Assembly: GCF_010686705.1 (NCBI RefSeq)
Contig: NZ_JAAGWY010000001.1
Location: 1,364,001 to 1,428,000, forward strand
Source: Leifsonia tongyongensis
GTDB taxonomy: Bacteria > Actinomycetota > Actinomycetes > Actinomycetales > Microbacteriaceae
DNA length: 64,000 nucleotides
Direction: 5' to 3'
The position numbers and the translations under genes are program-made. Below, piece after piece: positions 51,453-58,571 of the stretch (the first letter of the stretch is position 1; each line of letters begins with the position of its first letter). The notes below the pieces were generated by a model. That model was not told the origin of the DNA and did not search any database. It was given only the letters and a program-made list of their open reading frames with translations.

Positions 51453-53081
51453 GTGTCGATCGGGGAGGGCGTACAGACTGTGCTCGAGAGCGTCCGCGCC
51501 CCCATCGTTTCCCCGCCCCGTCAGGCGGCAGTGTCACGACGCGACCCGCGAACCCTGCGTACCGCCGCCATCCTCTCGATCGTCGGTTTCGCCCTCGCTA
51601 CGCTCGGATCGTGGATCCCTTCGTTCTGGGGTGACGAGGCCGCCAGCATCATGTCGGCGGAGCGTCCGCTTCCCTCACTGTTCGTCATGCTCGGAAACGT
51701 GGATGCGGTCCACGGCACCTACTACCTGTTCCTGCACTTCTGGGTCGGCGCCTTCGGGGCGTCCCCCCTGTCGGTCCGGCTACCCAGCGCGCTCGCCGTA
51801 GGCGCTGCCGTGTTCGGGGTTGTGCTGCTCGCCGAACGCCTCGCGAGCTACCGGATCGCCCTGCTCGCCGGCTGCGTGTGCGTGCTTCTGCCCCGCGTGA
51901 CCTACATGGGCGAAGAGGCCAGGAGCTACGCGATGAGCGCCGCCTTCGCGGTCTGGCTGACGGTGCTTCTGGTGCGTGCGCTCTCCCGGCGCGACACCCG
52001 CCTCATCCGGTGGGCTCCGTATGCGCTGCTGCTCGCCGCATCCGGGTACGTCTTCCTGTTCACCCTGCTGATCGTGGTCGCACACGGGGTCGTGATCCTC
52101 ACGGTCACTCGCTCGGGACGCGTCCTCAGGGCGTGGGGGATCGCCGTCGCCGCAGCCGTGGTGGCGCTCAGCCCGCTCATCTACTGGGCGATCCGGGAAC
52201 GCAAGCAGATCTCCTACCTGCAGACGGCAGATGCGGTCAACGCTCAGAGCCTGGGCGTCGACCAGTGGTTCGGCAACCTCGGCCTCGCGATCGTCGCGTG
52301 GGGGCTCATCGCCGTCGCTGCCGTGTTCGCGATCCGCGCCATGGTCCGTGCGCGCAGCCGGCGGCGCGGCGAACCCACGGATGCGCTCCAGCTGCCGCGC
52401 GGGCGGGCGACGGCGTTCCGTGCGGCGGGAATCCTCACGCCTCGCGAGCCCGGGCTGCCCAGCCTCTTCGTCGTCGCGGCGACGTGGGCGTTCATCCCGA
52501 TGCTGCTCCTGCTCGCCGGCGACCTCGTGAGCGCGATGTACACCGTCCGCTATCTGTCGTTCGCCGCACCCGCGGTGGCGCTGCTCATCGGGCTCGCGCT
52601 CGCGCTGCCGGCCCGGCGCTGGGTCTCGGTCGTCGGCCTCGTCGCCGTGCTCGCCGCATCCGTCCCCAGCTACGTGTACCAGCGCACCCCCTTCGCCAAG
52701 AACGAGAGCGACTGGGCCCAAATCGCCGAAACCGTGAAAACCCACGCGAAGGCGGGGGATGCGATCGTCTTCGACCAGACCATCAAGCCGTCGCGGCGTC
52801 CGCGGCTCGCGCTCCGCACCTACCCAGCGGCGTTCGCCGGGCTGAACGACGTGACCCTGGCGGTGCCCTTCCAGAAGAACACCTGGTGGTGGGACCAGGT
52901 GCACACCATCGGGGCGGTCGCCGGGAAGTTCCGCGACATCGACCGGGTGTGGGCGGTCGAATACCGGCTGCCCGACCAGCATGCGGACACGTGGGGGATG
53001 TCCCAGCTGCGCGCGCTCGGCTACACGGTAGCGGCGGAGTACCCCGGCCATCGCTCGGTCGTCTACGAGCTCACCCGCTGA
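51453..53081 (+). CDS. GT-C fold membrane glycosyltransferase (PMT/ArnT-like)
   Basis: A 542-residue polytopic membrane protein of the dolichyl-phosphate-mannose/ArnT glycosyltransferase type (GT39/GT83-like). The first extracytoplasmic loop carries the GT-C acidic motif in SFWGDEAASIMSAERPLPSL, and YMGEEARSYAMSAAFAVWL is the second conserved loop. About ten to eleven membrane segments are followed by a soluble C-terminal domain of about 120 residues. It could use a polyprenyl-phosphate sugar, such as the product of the DPM1-like enzyme at 25001. The GTG start follows TAATGG by six bases. Confidence 0.8.
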   Translation: MSIGEGVQTVLESVRAPIVSPPRQAAVSRRDPRTLRTAAILSIVGFALATLGSWIPSFWGDEAASIMSAERPLPSLFVMLGNVDAVHGTYYLFLHFWVGAFGASPLSVRLPSALAVGAAVFGVVLLAERLASYRIALLAGCVCVLLPRVTYMGEEARSYAMSAAFAVWLTVLLVRALSRRDTRLIRWAPYALLLAASGYVFLFTLLIVVAHGVVILTVTRSGRVLRAWGIAVAAAVVALSPLIYWAIRERKQISYLQTADAVNAQSLGVDQWFGNLGLAIVAWGLIAVAAVFAIRAMVRARSRRRGEPTDALQLPRGRATAFRAAGILTPREPGLPSLFVVAATWAFIPMLLLLAGDLVSAMYTVRYLSFAAPAVALLIGLALALPARRWVSVVGLVAVLAASVPSYVYQRTPFAKNESDWAQIAETVKTHAKAGDAIVFDQTIKPSRRPRLALRTYPAAFAGLNDVTLAVPFQKNTWWWDQVHTIGAVAGKFRDIDRVWAVEYRLPDQHADTWGMSQLRALGYTVAAEYPGHRSVVYELTR

Positions 53082-53136
53082 CGGCGTCGCCGCGCGCCGC
53101 CGCTCGTCGCCGCACGTCGCCGCACGTCGCCGCGCC

Positions 53137-53197
53137 GCCGAGTCGGCGGTAGCTCCCCTTTTCGCGGCTGCATTCGGGGAGTTGGTGACGACTCGGC
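53137..53197. repeat. Long intergenic hairpin
   Basis: GCCGAGTC at 53137-53144 pairs with GACTCGGC at 53190-53197, and inside it AGCTCCCC (53151) pairs with GGGGAGTT (53176), around a TTTTCGCGGCTGCATTC loop. The hairpin ends only eight bases before the -10 box of the next gene, so it may insulate that promoter. Confidence 0.8.
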
Positions 53198-53204
53198 CGC
53201 GAAA

Positions 53205-53210
53205 TAGAGT
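53205..53210 (+). promoter_or_regulatory. Leaderless -10 box
   Basis: TAGAGT, six bases before the GTG at 53217. Confidence 0.7.
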
Positions 53211-53216
53211 TGCGAC

Positions 53217-54110
53217 GTGACCGTCGCCGCATCGCTCAAGACCGAAGCCTTCATCCTCTCCGAAGGGCCGACCTGGGATCCGGTCGACGGCCGGGTCACC
53301 TGGGTCGACCTCGAGGCAGGCCGCATCCTGAGCGCCCCGTGGATCGATGAACGTGCTGCGCTCGGTGCGGTCACATCCGTCTCCGTCGGCGAGCGGGTCG
53401 GATGCGTGTTCCCGATCGGCGGCGGCCGGTTCCTCGCTGCGCTCACCCGCGAGCTCGCGATCGTGGATGCAGAGGGCGTGACCGAGCGCAGCGTCGCGCT
53501 GACCCCCGAGGGGACACGCTTCAACGACGGCAAGATCGACCCCGCGGGGCGCCTGCTCGTCGGCACGCTCGCCCTCGACGAGGAGGGGTCGGATCACCTG
53601 CTGCTCCGGCTCGAACACGATGGCAGCGTCACGACCCTCGACAACGACCTCCGGCTCTCGAACGGCCTCGGCTGGTCGCCCGACGGCTCCGTCTTCTACT
53701 CGATCGACACCCCGCGCAACACGGTGTTCCGCCGCGACTACGACGTCGCATCCGGACGCGTCGGCGAGCGTTCCGTATTCATCGACCTCATGGATGCGCA
53801 TCCCGACGGCATGACCGTCGACGCCGACGGCAACCTGTGGGTCGCGATCTGGGGAGGGTTCGAGGTGCGCTGCTACGACGCATCCGGGCGCCGCGTCCAG
53901 GACGCGACCATCGCTGTGGATGCGCCCCACGTGTCGAGCGCGGCGTTCGTGGGATCGGACCTCGACCAGCTCGTGATCACAAGTGCCAGCCGGGACCTGT
54001 CGCCGGAGGAACGCCTGCGCTGGCCGCACGCCGGCGGCCTCTTCGTCGCGCGCTCCGGCGCACGCGGCCTCGCGCCGACCCCCTGGCGCGAGGTCCCTCT
54101 CCCCGCCTAG
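53217..54110 (+). CDS. SMP-30/gluconolactonase family protein
   Basis: A 297-residue six-bladed beta-propeller lactonase. The divalent-metal ligands are in place: Glu in FILSEGPTWDP, Asn in TRFNDGKIDPAG and SNGLGWSPDGSVFY, and Asp in DAHPDGMTVDADGNLWVAIW. It probably hydrolyses a sugar lactone such as gluconolactone or arabinonolactone; no dedicated sugar-acid pathway is adjacent, so the substrate is open. Leaderless GTG start. It is followed by the strongest family C hairpin. Confidence 0.9.
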   Translation: MTVAASLKTEAFILSEGPTWDPVDGRVTWVDLEAGRILSAPWIDERAALGAVTSVSVGERVGCVFPIGGGRFLAALTRELAIVDAEGVTERSVALTPEGTRFNDGKIDPAGRLLVGTLALDEEGSDHLLLRLEHDGSVTTLDNDLRLSNGLGWSPDGSVFYSIDTPRNTVFRRDYDVASGRVGERSVFIDLMDAHPDGMTVDADGNLWVAIWGGFEVRCYDASGRRVQDATIAVDAPHVSSAAFVGSDLDQLVITSASRDLSPEERLRWPHAGGLFVARSGARGLAPTPWREVPLPA

Positions 54111-54162
54111 CGCGCGCCCCGCCCCGCCCCGCCCTCGCCCCCGCTTTCGTCCCGCGCGCGAC

Positions 54163-54217
54163 GACTTGGCAGTCGTGGTCGCTATGGGGCGAGCAGAACA
54201 GCCACGACTGCCAAGTC
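54163..54217. repeat. Intergenic hairpin, family C copy 2
   Basis: GACTTGGCAGTCGTGG at 54163-54178 and CCACGACTGCCAAGTC at 54202-54217 are perfect 16-base inverted arms around a 23-base loop. It aligns with the degraded copy at 8452-8511. A G-rich stretch of GAGGGGGC repeats follows up to 54290. Confidence 0.92.
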
Positions 54218-54308
54218 GACCGGTCTGAGGGGGCGAGGGGGCGAGGGGGCGACGGGGCGCGGGGGCGGGGGCGCGCGGGAGCGCGCGACCTCGGGCAGAA
54301 TGGGTTAA

Positions 54309-54950
54309 ATGGGTCAAATGGGTCAGCTGCTTGCGCTTTGCCGGGTCGACCGGCTGCTGCCCGACGCGGGCAGCGTCGGAGTGACCGCGATCGACAAGCG
54401 CCCCGTCGACGAGCCGCTGCGCGTGCGGCCGCTCGGGCTGTACGGCGACGTCCAGGCGAACCGCACGCACCACGGGGGCGCGACGAAGGCGCTGTACGCG
54501 TACGCCGACGAGGATGCGCAGGTGTGGGCGGATGCGCTGGCTCGCGACATCCCGCCCGGTCTGTTCGGTGAGAACCTGCGCACCGCCGGGCTCGACGTGT
54601 CGGGGGCCGAGATCGGTGAGCGGTGGCGCATCGGCGACGAACTGGTGGTGGAGGTCACGTTCCCGCGGATGCCGTGCGCCACGTTCCAGCGCCGGATGGG
54701 CGAGCGGCAGTGGGTGCGACGCTTCACCGAAGCAGGCATGCCCGGTGCGTACCTCCGGGTCGTCCACAGTGGGACGATCGCCGCAGGCGATCCCATCGAA
54801 GTCGTGTCGAGACCTGGTCATGGGGTGACGGTCGCGTCGTGGTTCACGGCGGCGGATGCTCAGCAGGCGGCCACTCTCGATGCGGCCGAACGTGCCGGAA
54901 CCGTGAGACTCGCGCCCGAGTTGCGCGAGACGGTGGCGAAGCTCAACTGA
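54309..54950 (+). CDS. MOSC-domain protein (YiiM-like)
   Basis: A 213-residue MOSC protein, related to the C-terminal domain of molybdenum cofactor sulfurase. VQANRTHHGGATKALYAYADED and LFGENLRTAGLDVSGAEIGE (each split from longer runs) are family hallmarks, with the conserved cysteine in RMPCATFQRRM. YiiM-type proteins take part in N-hydroxylated base or amidoxime reduction. The start is uncertain: ATGGGTCAA repeats give ATGs at 54309 and 54318. It precedes a LysR gene by 34 bases. Confidence 0.86.
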   Translation: MGQMGQLLALCRVDRLLPDAGSVGVTAIDKRPVDEPLRVRPLGLYGDVQANRTHHGGATKALYAYADEDAQVWADALARDIPPGLFGENLRTAGLDVSGAEIGERWRIGDELVVEVTFPRMPCATFQRRMGERQWVRRFTEAGMPGAYLRVVHSGTIAAGDPIEVVSRPGHGVTVASWFTAADAQQAATLDAAERAGTVRLAPELRETVAKLN

Positions 54951-54972
54951 TGAATCCGCCACCATTGTCCAG

Positions 54973-54978
54973 TAGAAT
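54973..54978 (+). promoter_or_regulatory. Leaderless -10 box
   Basis: TAGAAT, six bases before the ATG at 54985. Confidence 0.7.
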
Positions 54979-54984
54979 CGCACA

Positions 54985-55854
54985 ATGGAGCTTCGCCAGT
55001 TAGAGCATTTCGTCACCGTCGCAGAGGAGCGGCACTTCACCCGTGCCGCCGAACTTCTCCAGATCTCGCAGTCGGGACTGTCCGCATCCATTCGCTCGCT
55101 CGAACAGGAGCTGGGCACCTCCCTGTTCATCCGTAGCACTCGCCGCGTGGAGCTGACGACCGCCGGGCAGGCGCTCCTCGGCGACTCTGTTCGCACGCTC
55201 GCAAGTGCGGCGGCGGCCCGCAACGCCGTGGCCGCCGTGCGCGGACTGGTGCGCGGTCGGCTCACGATCGGCGCCGAGCCGTGCCTGGGCGCTGTCGACA
55301 TCCCCGCTGAGCTGGCGTCGTTCCGCACAGCCAACCCGGGCGTCGAGGTGAGGCTGCGCTATTCGGGATCGGTGGACCTCGTCGAGAGCGTCGCCGGAGG
55401 CCGCGTGGATGTCGCCCTCGTCGTCGACACCGGCCACACGCCGCCGGGGGTCCAGCTGCGGCCCCTCAGCACCCAGGCGATGCTGGTGCTGTGCCATCCG
55501 GATCACCGCTTCGCCTCGCTGGAGGCTGTCGAACTCGACGAGCTCCGCGGTGAGTCGCTGATCGGGTTCCAGTACGGGTGGGGTGCACAGGTGCTCGCCC
55601 GCCGTGCCTTCGCCGCAGCGGGGTTCGACTACCGCGCCGCGCTGGAAGTCAACGACGTGCATCCGCTGCTCGACCTGGTCGGGTACAACCTGGGCGTCGC
55701 GATCGTTCCGGCCAGCTTTGCGAAGAAGCGGCCGGAGACGCTGAAGGCCATCCCGCTACGCGGGGACGTGCCCGCCTGGACCGTCGCGGTCGCGGTCGCG
55801 GACGAGCCCAGCCCGGCTGCGATCGCGTTCCTCCAGCAGCTCGACCCCGCCTGA
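54985..55854 (+). CDS. LysR-family transcriptional regulator
   Basis: A 289-residue LysR protein of ordinary build: MELRQLEHFVTVAEERHFTR, ELLQISQSGLSASIRSLEQE and LGTSLFIRSTRRVELTTAGQ make the wHTH and linker helix; the effector-binding domain includes RLTIGAEPCLGAVDIPAEL and DVALVVDTGHTPPGVQL. It follows the MOSC gene in the same direction but starts at its own leaderless promoter, and is convergent with an aldo/keto reductase, so its target is not clear from layout. Confidence 0.93.
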   Translation: MELRQLEHFVTVAEERHFTRAAELLQISQSGLSASIRSLEQELGTSLFIRSTRRVELTTAGQALLGDSVRTLASAAAARNAVAAVRGLVRGRLTIGAEPCLGAVDIPAELASFRTANPGVEVRLRYSGSVDLVESVAGGRVDVALVVDTGHTPPGVQLRPLSTQAMLVLCHPDHRFASLEAVELDELRGESLIGFQYGWGAQVLARRAFAAAGFDYRAALEVNDVHPLLDLVGYNLGVAIVPASFAKKRPETLKAIPLRGDVPAWTVAVAVADEPSPAAIAFLQQLDPA

Positions 55855-56100
55855 GGCGCGTGGGCCGGCGGCGTGCCGCGCCAGCGTGCCCGCCGCCTCC
55901 GCGCCAGCGTGCCCGCCGCCCCCGCGCCAGCGTGCCCGCCGCCCGGCGCCCCCGCGCCAGCGTGCCCGCCGCCCGGCGCCAGCGTGCCCGCCGCCCCCGC
56001 GCCAGCGTGCCGCCGCCCCCGCGCCAGCGTGCCCGCCAGTTCGGTGATTCCCCTCCCGCTCGAGGTGGCGGGATCTACCCGAAGTGGCGGGCACGCGAAC
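55855..56100. repeat. Irregular tandem array of GCGCCAGCGTGCCCGCC
   Basis: Seven copies of GCGCCAGCGTGCCCGCC spaced 21-30 bases apart fill the gap between two convergent genes. At the end, CTCCCGCTCGAGGTGGCGGG and a TACCCGAAGTGGCGGGCACG segment echo the GTGCCCGCCACCTCGAGCGG lead of the array at 36001, so the two fields share a component. No coding potential is supported. Confidence 0.88.
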
Positions 56101-56124
56101 CGCGAGCCTGCAGCCGTCGACGCG

Positions 56125-57003
56125 TCAGGCGTCGAGCGCCGCGAACTCCTCCGGTGTGAGCTCGATGTCGACTGCCGTCACCGAGTCACGGATGCTCTCC
56201 GGACGCGACGCACCCGGGATCGGGATCACCCGCGGCGACTTCGCCAGGTGCCAGGCGAGCGCGATGACCTGCGGGCTGACGCCACGTGCATCCGCCACCT
56301 GCTGGAACGGTGCGAACCGGTCGCCCAGCTGGCCGGCCGAGCTAATGCCACCGAGCGGACTCCACGGCAGGAAGGCGATGCCGAGCTGGTCGCACAGTTC
56401 GAGTTCGGGCTCGCTGGAGCGGAACGCCGGCGAGAACTGGTTCTGCACAGACGCGAGCCGGCCGCCGAGGATCTCCTGGGCCTGCAGGATCTGCTCCGGG
56501 TTGGCGTTCGAGATCCCGGCCATGCGGATCACACCCTCGTCGAGCAGGTCGCGGATGGCACCGACCGAGTCGCCGTAGGGAACCGACTGGTCCGGGCGGT
56601 GGAACTGGTACAGTCCGATCGCGTCGCCGCCGAGACGTGCGAGGGACGCCTTCGCGGCCTCCTTCAGGTATTCGGGGCGCCCATCCACGTACCAGCTGCC
56701 GTCGCCGGGGCGAAGGTGGCCGCCCTTCGTGGCGACGAGCACCGCCGAGGTGTCGCCTCCCCAGCTCGCGATCGCACGGGCGATCAGGGATTCGTTGTGG
56801 CCGACCTCGTCGGCGTGGAGGTGGTAGGCGTCTGCCGTGTCGAAGAAGGTCACTCCGGAATCAAGAGCGGCGTGGATGGTCGCGATCGAGCGGGCCTCGT
56901 CGGGTCGCCCTTCGATCGACATCGGCATGCCGCCGAGTCCGATCGCGCTCACCTCGACGCTGCCGATCGTGCGGGTCTTCAACTGTGTTCCTGTGTTCGT
57001 CAT
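56125..57003 (-). CDS. Aldo/keto reductase
   Basis: A 292-residue AKR of the YdhF/YghZ-like (AKR13-type) branch. The catalytic residues are Asp and Tyr in FFDTADAYHLHADEVG, Lys in VLVATKGGHLRPGD and His in LYQFHRPDQSVPYGDSVGAI. The cofactor-binding end is VIPIPGASRPESIRDSV. The ATG at 57003 has GGAG eight bases upstream (leadered, unlike most neighbours). Substrate unknown. It is divergent from a small membrane protein across 203 bases that contain a 22-bp direct repeat. Confidence 0.9.
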   Translation of the reverse strand: MTNTGTQLKTRTIGSVEVSAIGLGGMPMSIEGRPDEARSIATIHAALDSGVTFFDTADAYHLHADEVGHNESLIARAIASWGGDTSAVLVATKGGHLRPGDGSWYVDGRPEYLKEAAKASLARLGGDAIGLYQFHRPDQSVPYGDSVGAIRDLLDEGVIRMAGISNANPEQILQAQEILGGRLASVQNQFSPAFRSSEPELELCDQLGIAFLPWSPLGGISSAGQLGDRFAPFQQVADARGVSPQVIALAWHLAKSPRVIPIPGASRPESIRDSVTAVDIELTPEEFAALDA

Positions 57004-57101
57004 GTCTCCACTCTCCGCTGACGCTGGTCAGATGTCCAACAGGAGATTTCCATCGGATTGTGCGCTCGCGCTTCTGAAACGCAGTGGGAGCCAACTACTC
57101 G

Positions 57102-57145
57102 ACTCGACGGCCACGACTACTGAACTCGACGGCAACGACTACGCA
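57102..57145. repeat. 22-bp direct repeat
   Basis: ACTCGACGGCCACGACTACT, then GA, is repeated at once as ACTCGACGGCAACGACTACG. It lies about midway between the divergent starts at 57003 and 57207 and could be a pair of regulator sites or simply slippage. Confidence 0.7.
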
Positions 57146-57206
57146 ATCGTGACGTGACAGCTGCGGCCGCGTCCCTTCGGAGCATCGACCTGGAATAGTC
57201 GCGACC

Positions 57207-57461
57207 ATGTCATTTGCGCTGAGGAATCGTCTGCTCGTCGTAAGTGGGACGGTCGCATTTTTCTTGATGCTGCTGATCGTCCCGCCATTCTCTGTCGCGG
57301 CAATGATCCTGGGCGCAGCGGTGATGGTGTTCTCGGTTGGTCGGGATGACGTCGAAGGCAGTCCCGGCCAGCGGACGAACAGGATGTCGATGGCGTTGGG
57401 AGGGATCGCGTTCACCGGCGGCCAGGTCGCTGTGGCCATCAGCGTCTACGTGCCCACGTGA
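57207..57461 (+). CDS. Small membrane protein, 84 aa
   Basis: An unrecognised small protein with a hydrophobic first half (LLVVSGTVAFFLMLLIVPPF then SVAAMILGAAVMVFSVG, two membrane helices), a polar linker (RDDVEGSPGQRTNRM) and a third hydrophobic stretch (ALGGIAFTGGQVAVAISVYV). Codon use is less GC-biased in the first half than in its neighbours. The ATG has TAGTCG five bases before it. It overlaps the convergent kinase gene by 23 bases. Confidence 0.65.
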   Translation: MSFALRNRLLVVSGTVAFFLMLLIVPPFSVAAMILGAAVMVFSVGRDDVEGSPGQRTNRMSMALGGIAFTGGQVAVAISVYVPT

Positions 57462-58131
57462 TCGGGTCGACGCGGCCAGCCCCCACGACGAGGTCGGCAC
57501 GCACGCGTGTCGGCTCGATGAGGAGCGCGTTCGCGCCGTCGACGTCGCGTGCCCAGGCGCGAGCGGCCGCGGGAGTGCGTCCGTGCCGCTCATGGCGCTC
57601 GACGAGCCTGCGCATCCGTTCGGGTTCGGATGCCGCGCAGAACCATGCCTCCGCGAGCAGTGGGCGGATGCGCGACCAGGGTTCCTCGTCGACGAGGAGG
57701 TAGTTGCCCTCGACGACCACGATGCGGGTGCCGGGCGCGATCGTCAGCGCCCCGGCGATGGGCTCGTCGACGGCACGGTCGAAGCTCGGCGCGTACACGG
57801 GATGGTCGCGCTCGGTGCGGATGCGTTCGAGCAGCGACACGAATCCCCACGCGTCGAAGGTGTCGATCGCACCCTTGCGCTCGTGTCTGCCCAGCCGGTC
57901 GAGCGTGGCGTTCGAGAGGTGGAAGCCATCCATCGGGAGGTATGCGGCTTCGATGCCACGCTCGCCGAGAGCACCGACGACGTCTTCGGCCAAAGTGGTC
58001 TTGCCTGAGCCCGGGCTCCCTGCGACACCGACGATCACCCGCTCATCCGGCCGAACCAGCGCGGCGGCTCGAGTCGTCAGCGACTCGAGCAGACCGGCGT
58101 CATACCGTCCGGCGGGCTCCCACGGACTCAT
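57439..58131 (-). CDS. P-loop nucleoside/uridine kinase-like protein
   Basis: A 230-residue member of the phosphoribulokinase/uridine kinase/pantothenate kinase superfamily. Walker A is VAGSPGSGKTTLAEDV; the substrate region YLPMDGFHLSNATLDRLG and VVVEGNYLLVDEEPW are typical of the YggC/FrcK-like nucleoside and fructose kinase branch. The lid includes VERHERHGRTPAAARAW. The substrate is unknown. It lies 25 bases downstream of the glutaredoxin gene on the same strand and probably shares its transcript. Confidence 0.87.
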   Translation of the reverse strand: MSPWEPAGRYDAGLLESLTTRAAALVRPDERVIVGVAGSPGSGKTTLAEDVVGALGERGIEAAYLPMDGFHLSNATLDRLGRHERKGAIDTFDAWGFVSLLERIRTERDHPVYAPSFDRAVDEPIAGALTIAPGTRIVVVEGNYLLVDEEPWSRIRPLLAEAWFCAASEPERMRRLVERHERHGRTPAAARAWARDVDGANALLIEPTRVRADLVVGAGRVDPITWARRR

Positions 58132-58156
58132 GTCGTCAGGGAATCCCTGTCCGAGC

Positions 58157-58426
58157 TCAGACAGTCAGCGCGGTTTCGAGCGCAGCCTCGAGCTCGGCGT
58201 CGGTCGGCTCGACCAGGTGGCGTCCATCGGGAAAGACGATCACCGGGATGTTCGTGCGGCCGCTGATCGCATAGGCGCGGTCGGCTCCGCCGGGCACGGA
58301 CTCCAGGTCGATGTAGTCGTACTCGGTGCCGAGTCGCTCGAAGACGGCCTTCGAGCGGCGGCAGTCGCGGCACCAGTCGCCGCCGAACATGGTCACGCGG
58401 TCGAAGGTTTCGGGGGAGGAAGTCAT
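58157..58426 (-). CDS. Glutaredoxin/mycoredoxin-like protein
   Basis: An 89-residue thioredoxin-fold protein. The active site reads GDWCRDCRRSKAVFERLG, with Cys19 and Cys22, and the cis-proline loop NIPVIVFPDG is present. CRDC differs from the CPYC of classical glutaredoxins and the usual CGYC/CPWC of mycoredoxins; WCxDC is seen in actinobacterial members that likely work with mycothiol. The ATG is fixed by TAGGCT six bases upstream. It leads a two-gene run with the kinase. Confidence 0.88.
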   Translation of the reverse strand: MTSSPETFDRVTMFGGDWCRDCRRSKAVFERLGTEYDYIDLESVPGGADRAYAISGRTNIPVIVFPDGRHLVEPTDAELEAALETALTV

Positions 58427-58432
58427 CCCCCA

Positions 58433-58438
58433 AGCCTA
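58433..58438 (-). promoter_or_regulatory. Leaderless -10 box
   Basis: TAGGCT on the minus strand, six bases before the ATG at 58426. Confidence 0.7.
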
Positions 58439-58502
58439 AGCAATACTCGCTGGGCATCCTCTGCACGCGCCCTGCCTGTCTGGTCGCGCGCGTGCGGCCA
58501 CA

Positions 58503-58560
58503 GTCACTGATCTGGCCGAGAGTAACCGGCGGAACGATCACTCTCGGCTAGAACAGTGAC
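58503..58560. repeat. Intergenic hairpin, family D copy 2
   Basis: GTCACTG (58503) pairs with CAGTGAC (58554) and GCCGAGAGT (58515) with ACTCTCGGC (58540). It lies 11 bases after the GH78 stop, where a terminator would be expected, but no T-tract follows. Its reverse complement aligns with 32827-32886. Confidence 0.85.
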
Positions 58561-58571
58561 ACTCGGCGGAA

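Noticed and set aside
51780-55334. A 1184-codon open frame on the minus strand opposite four genes
   Set aside because: It crosses several well-supported plus-strand genes and intergenic hairpins and has no family resemblance; typical of high-GC sequence.
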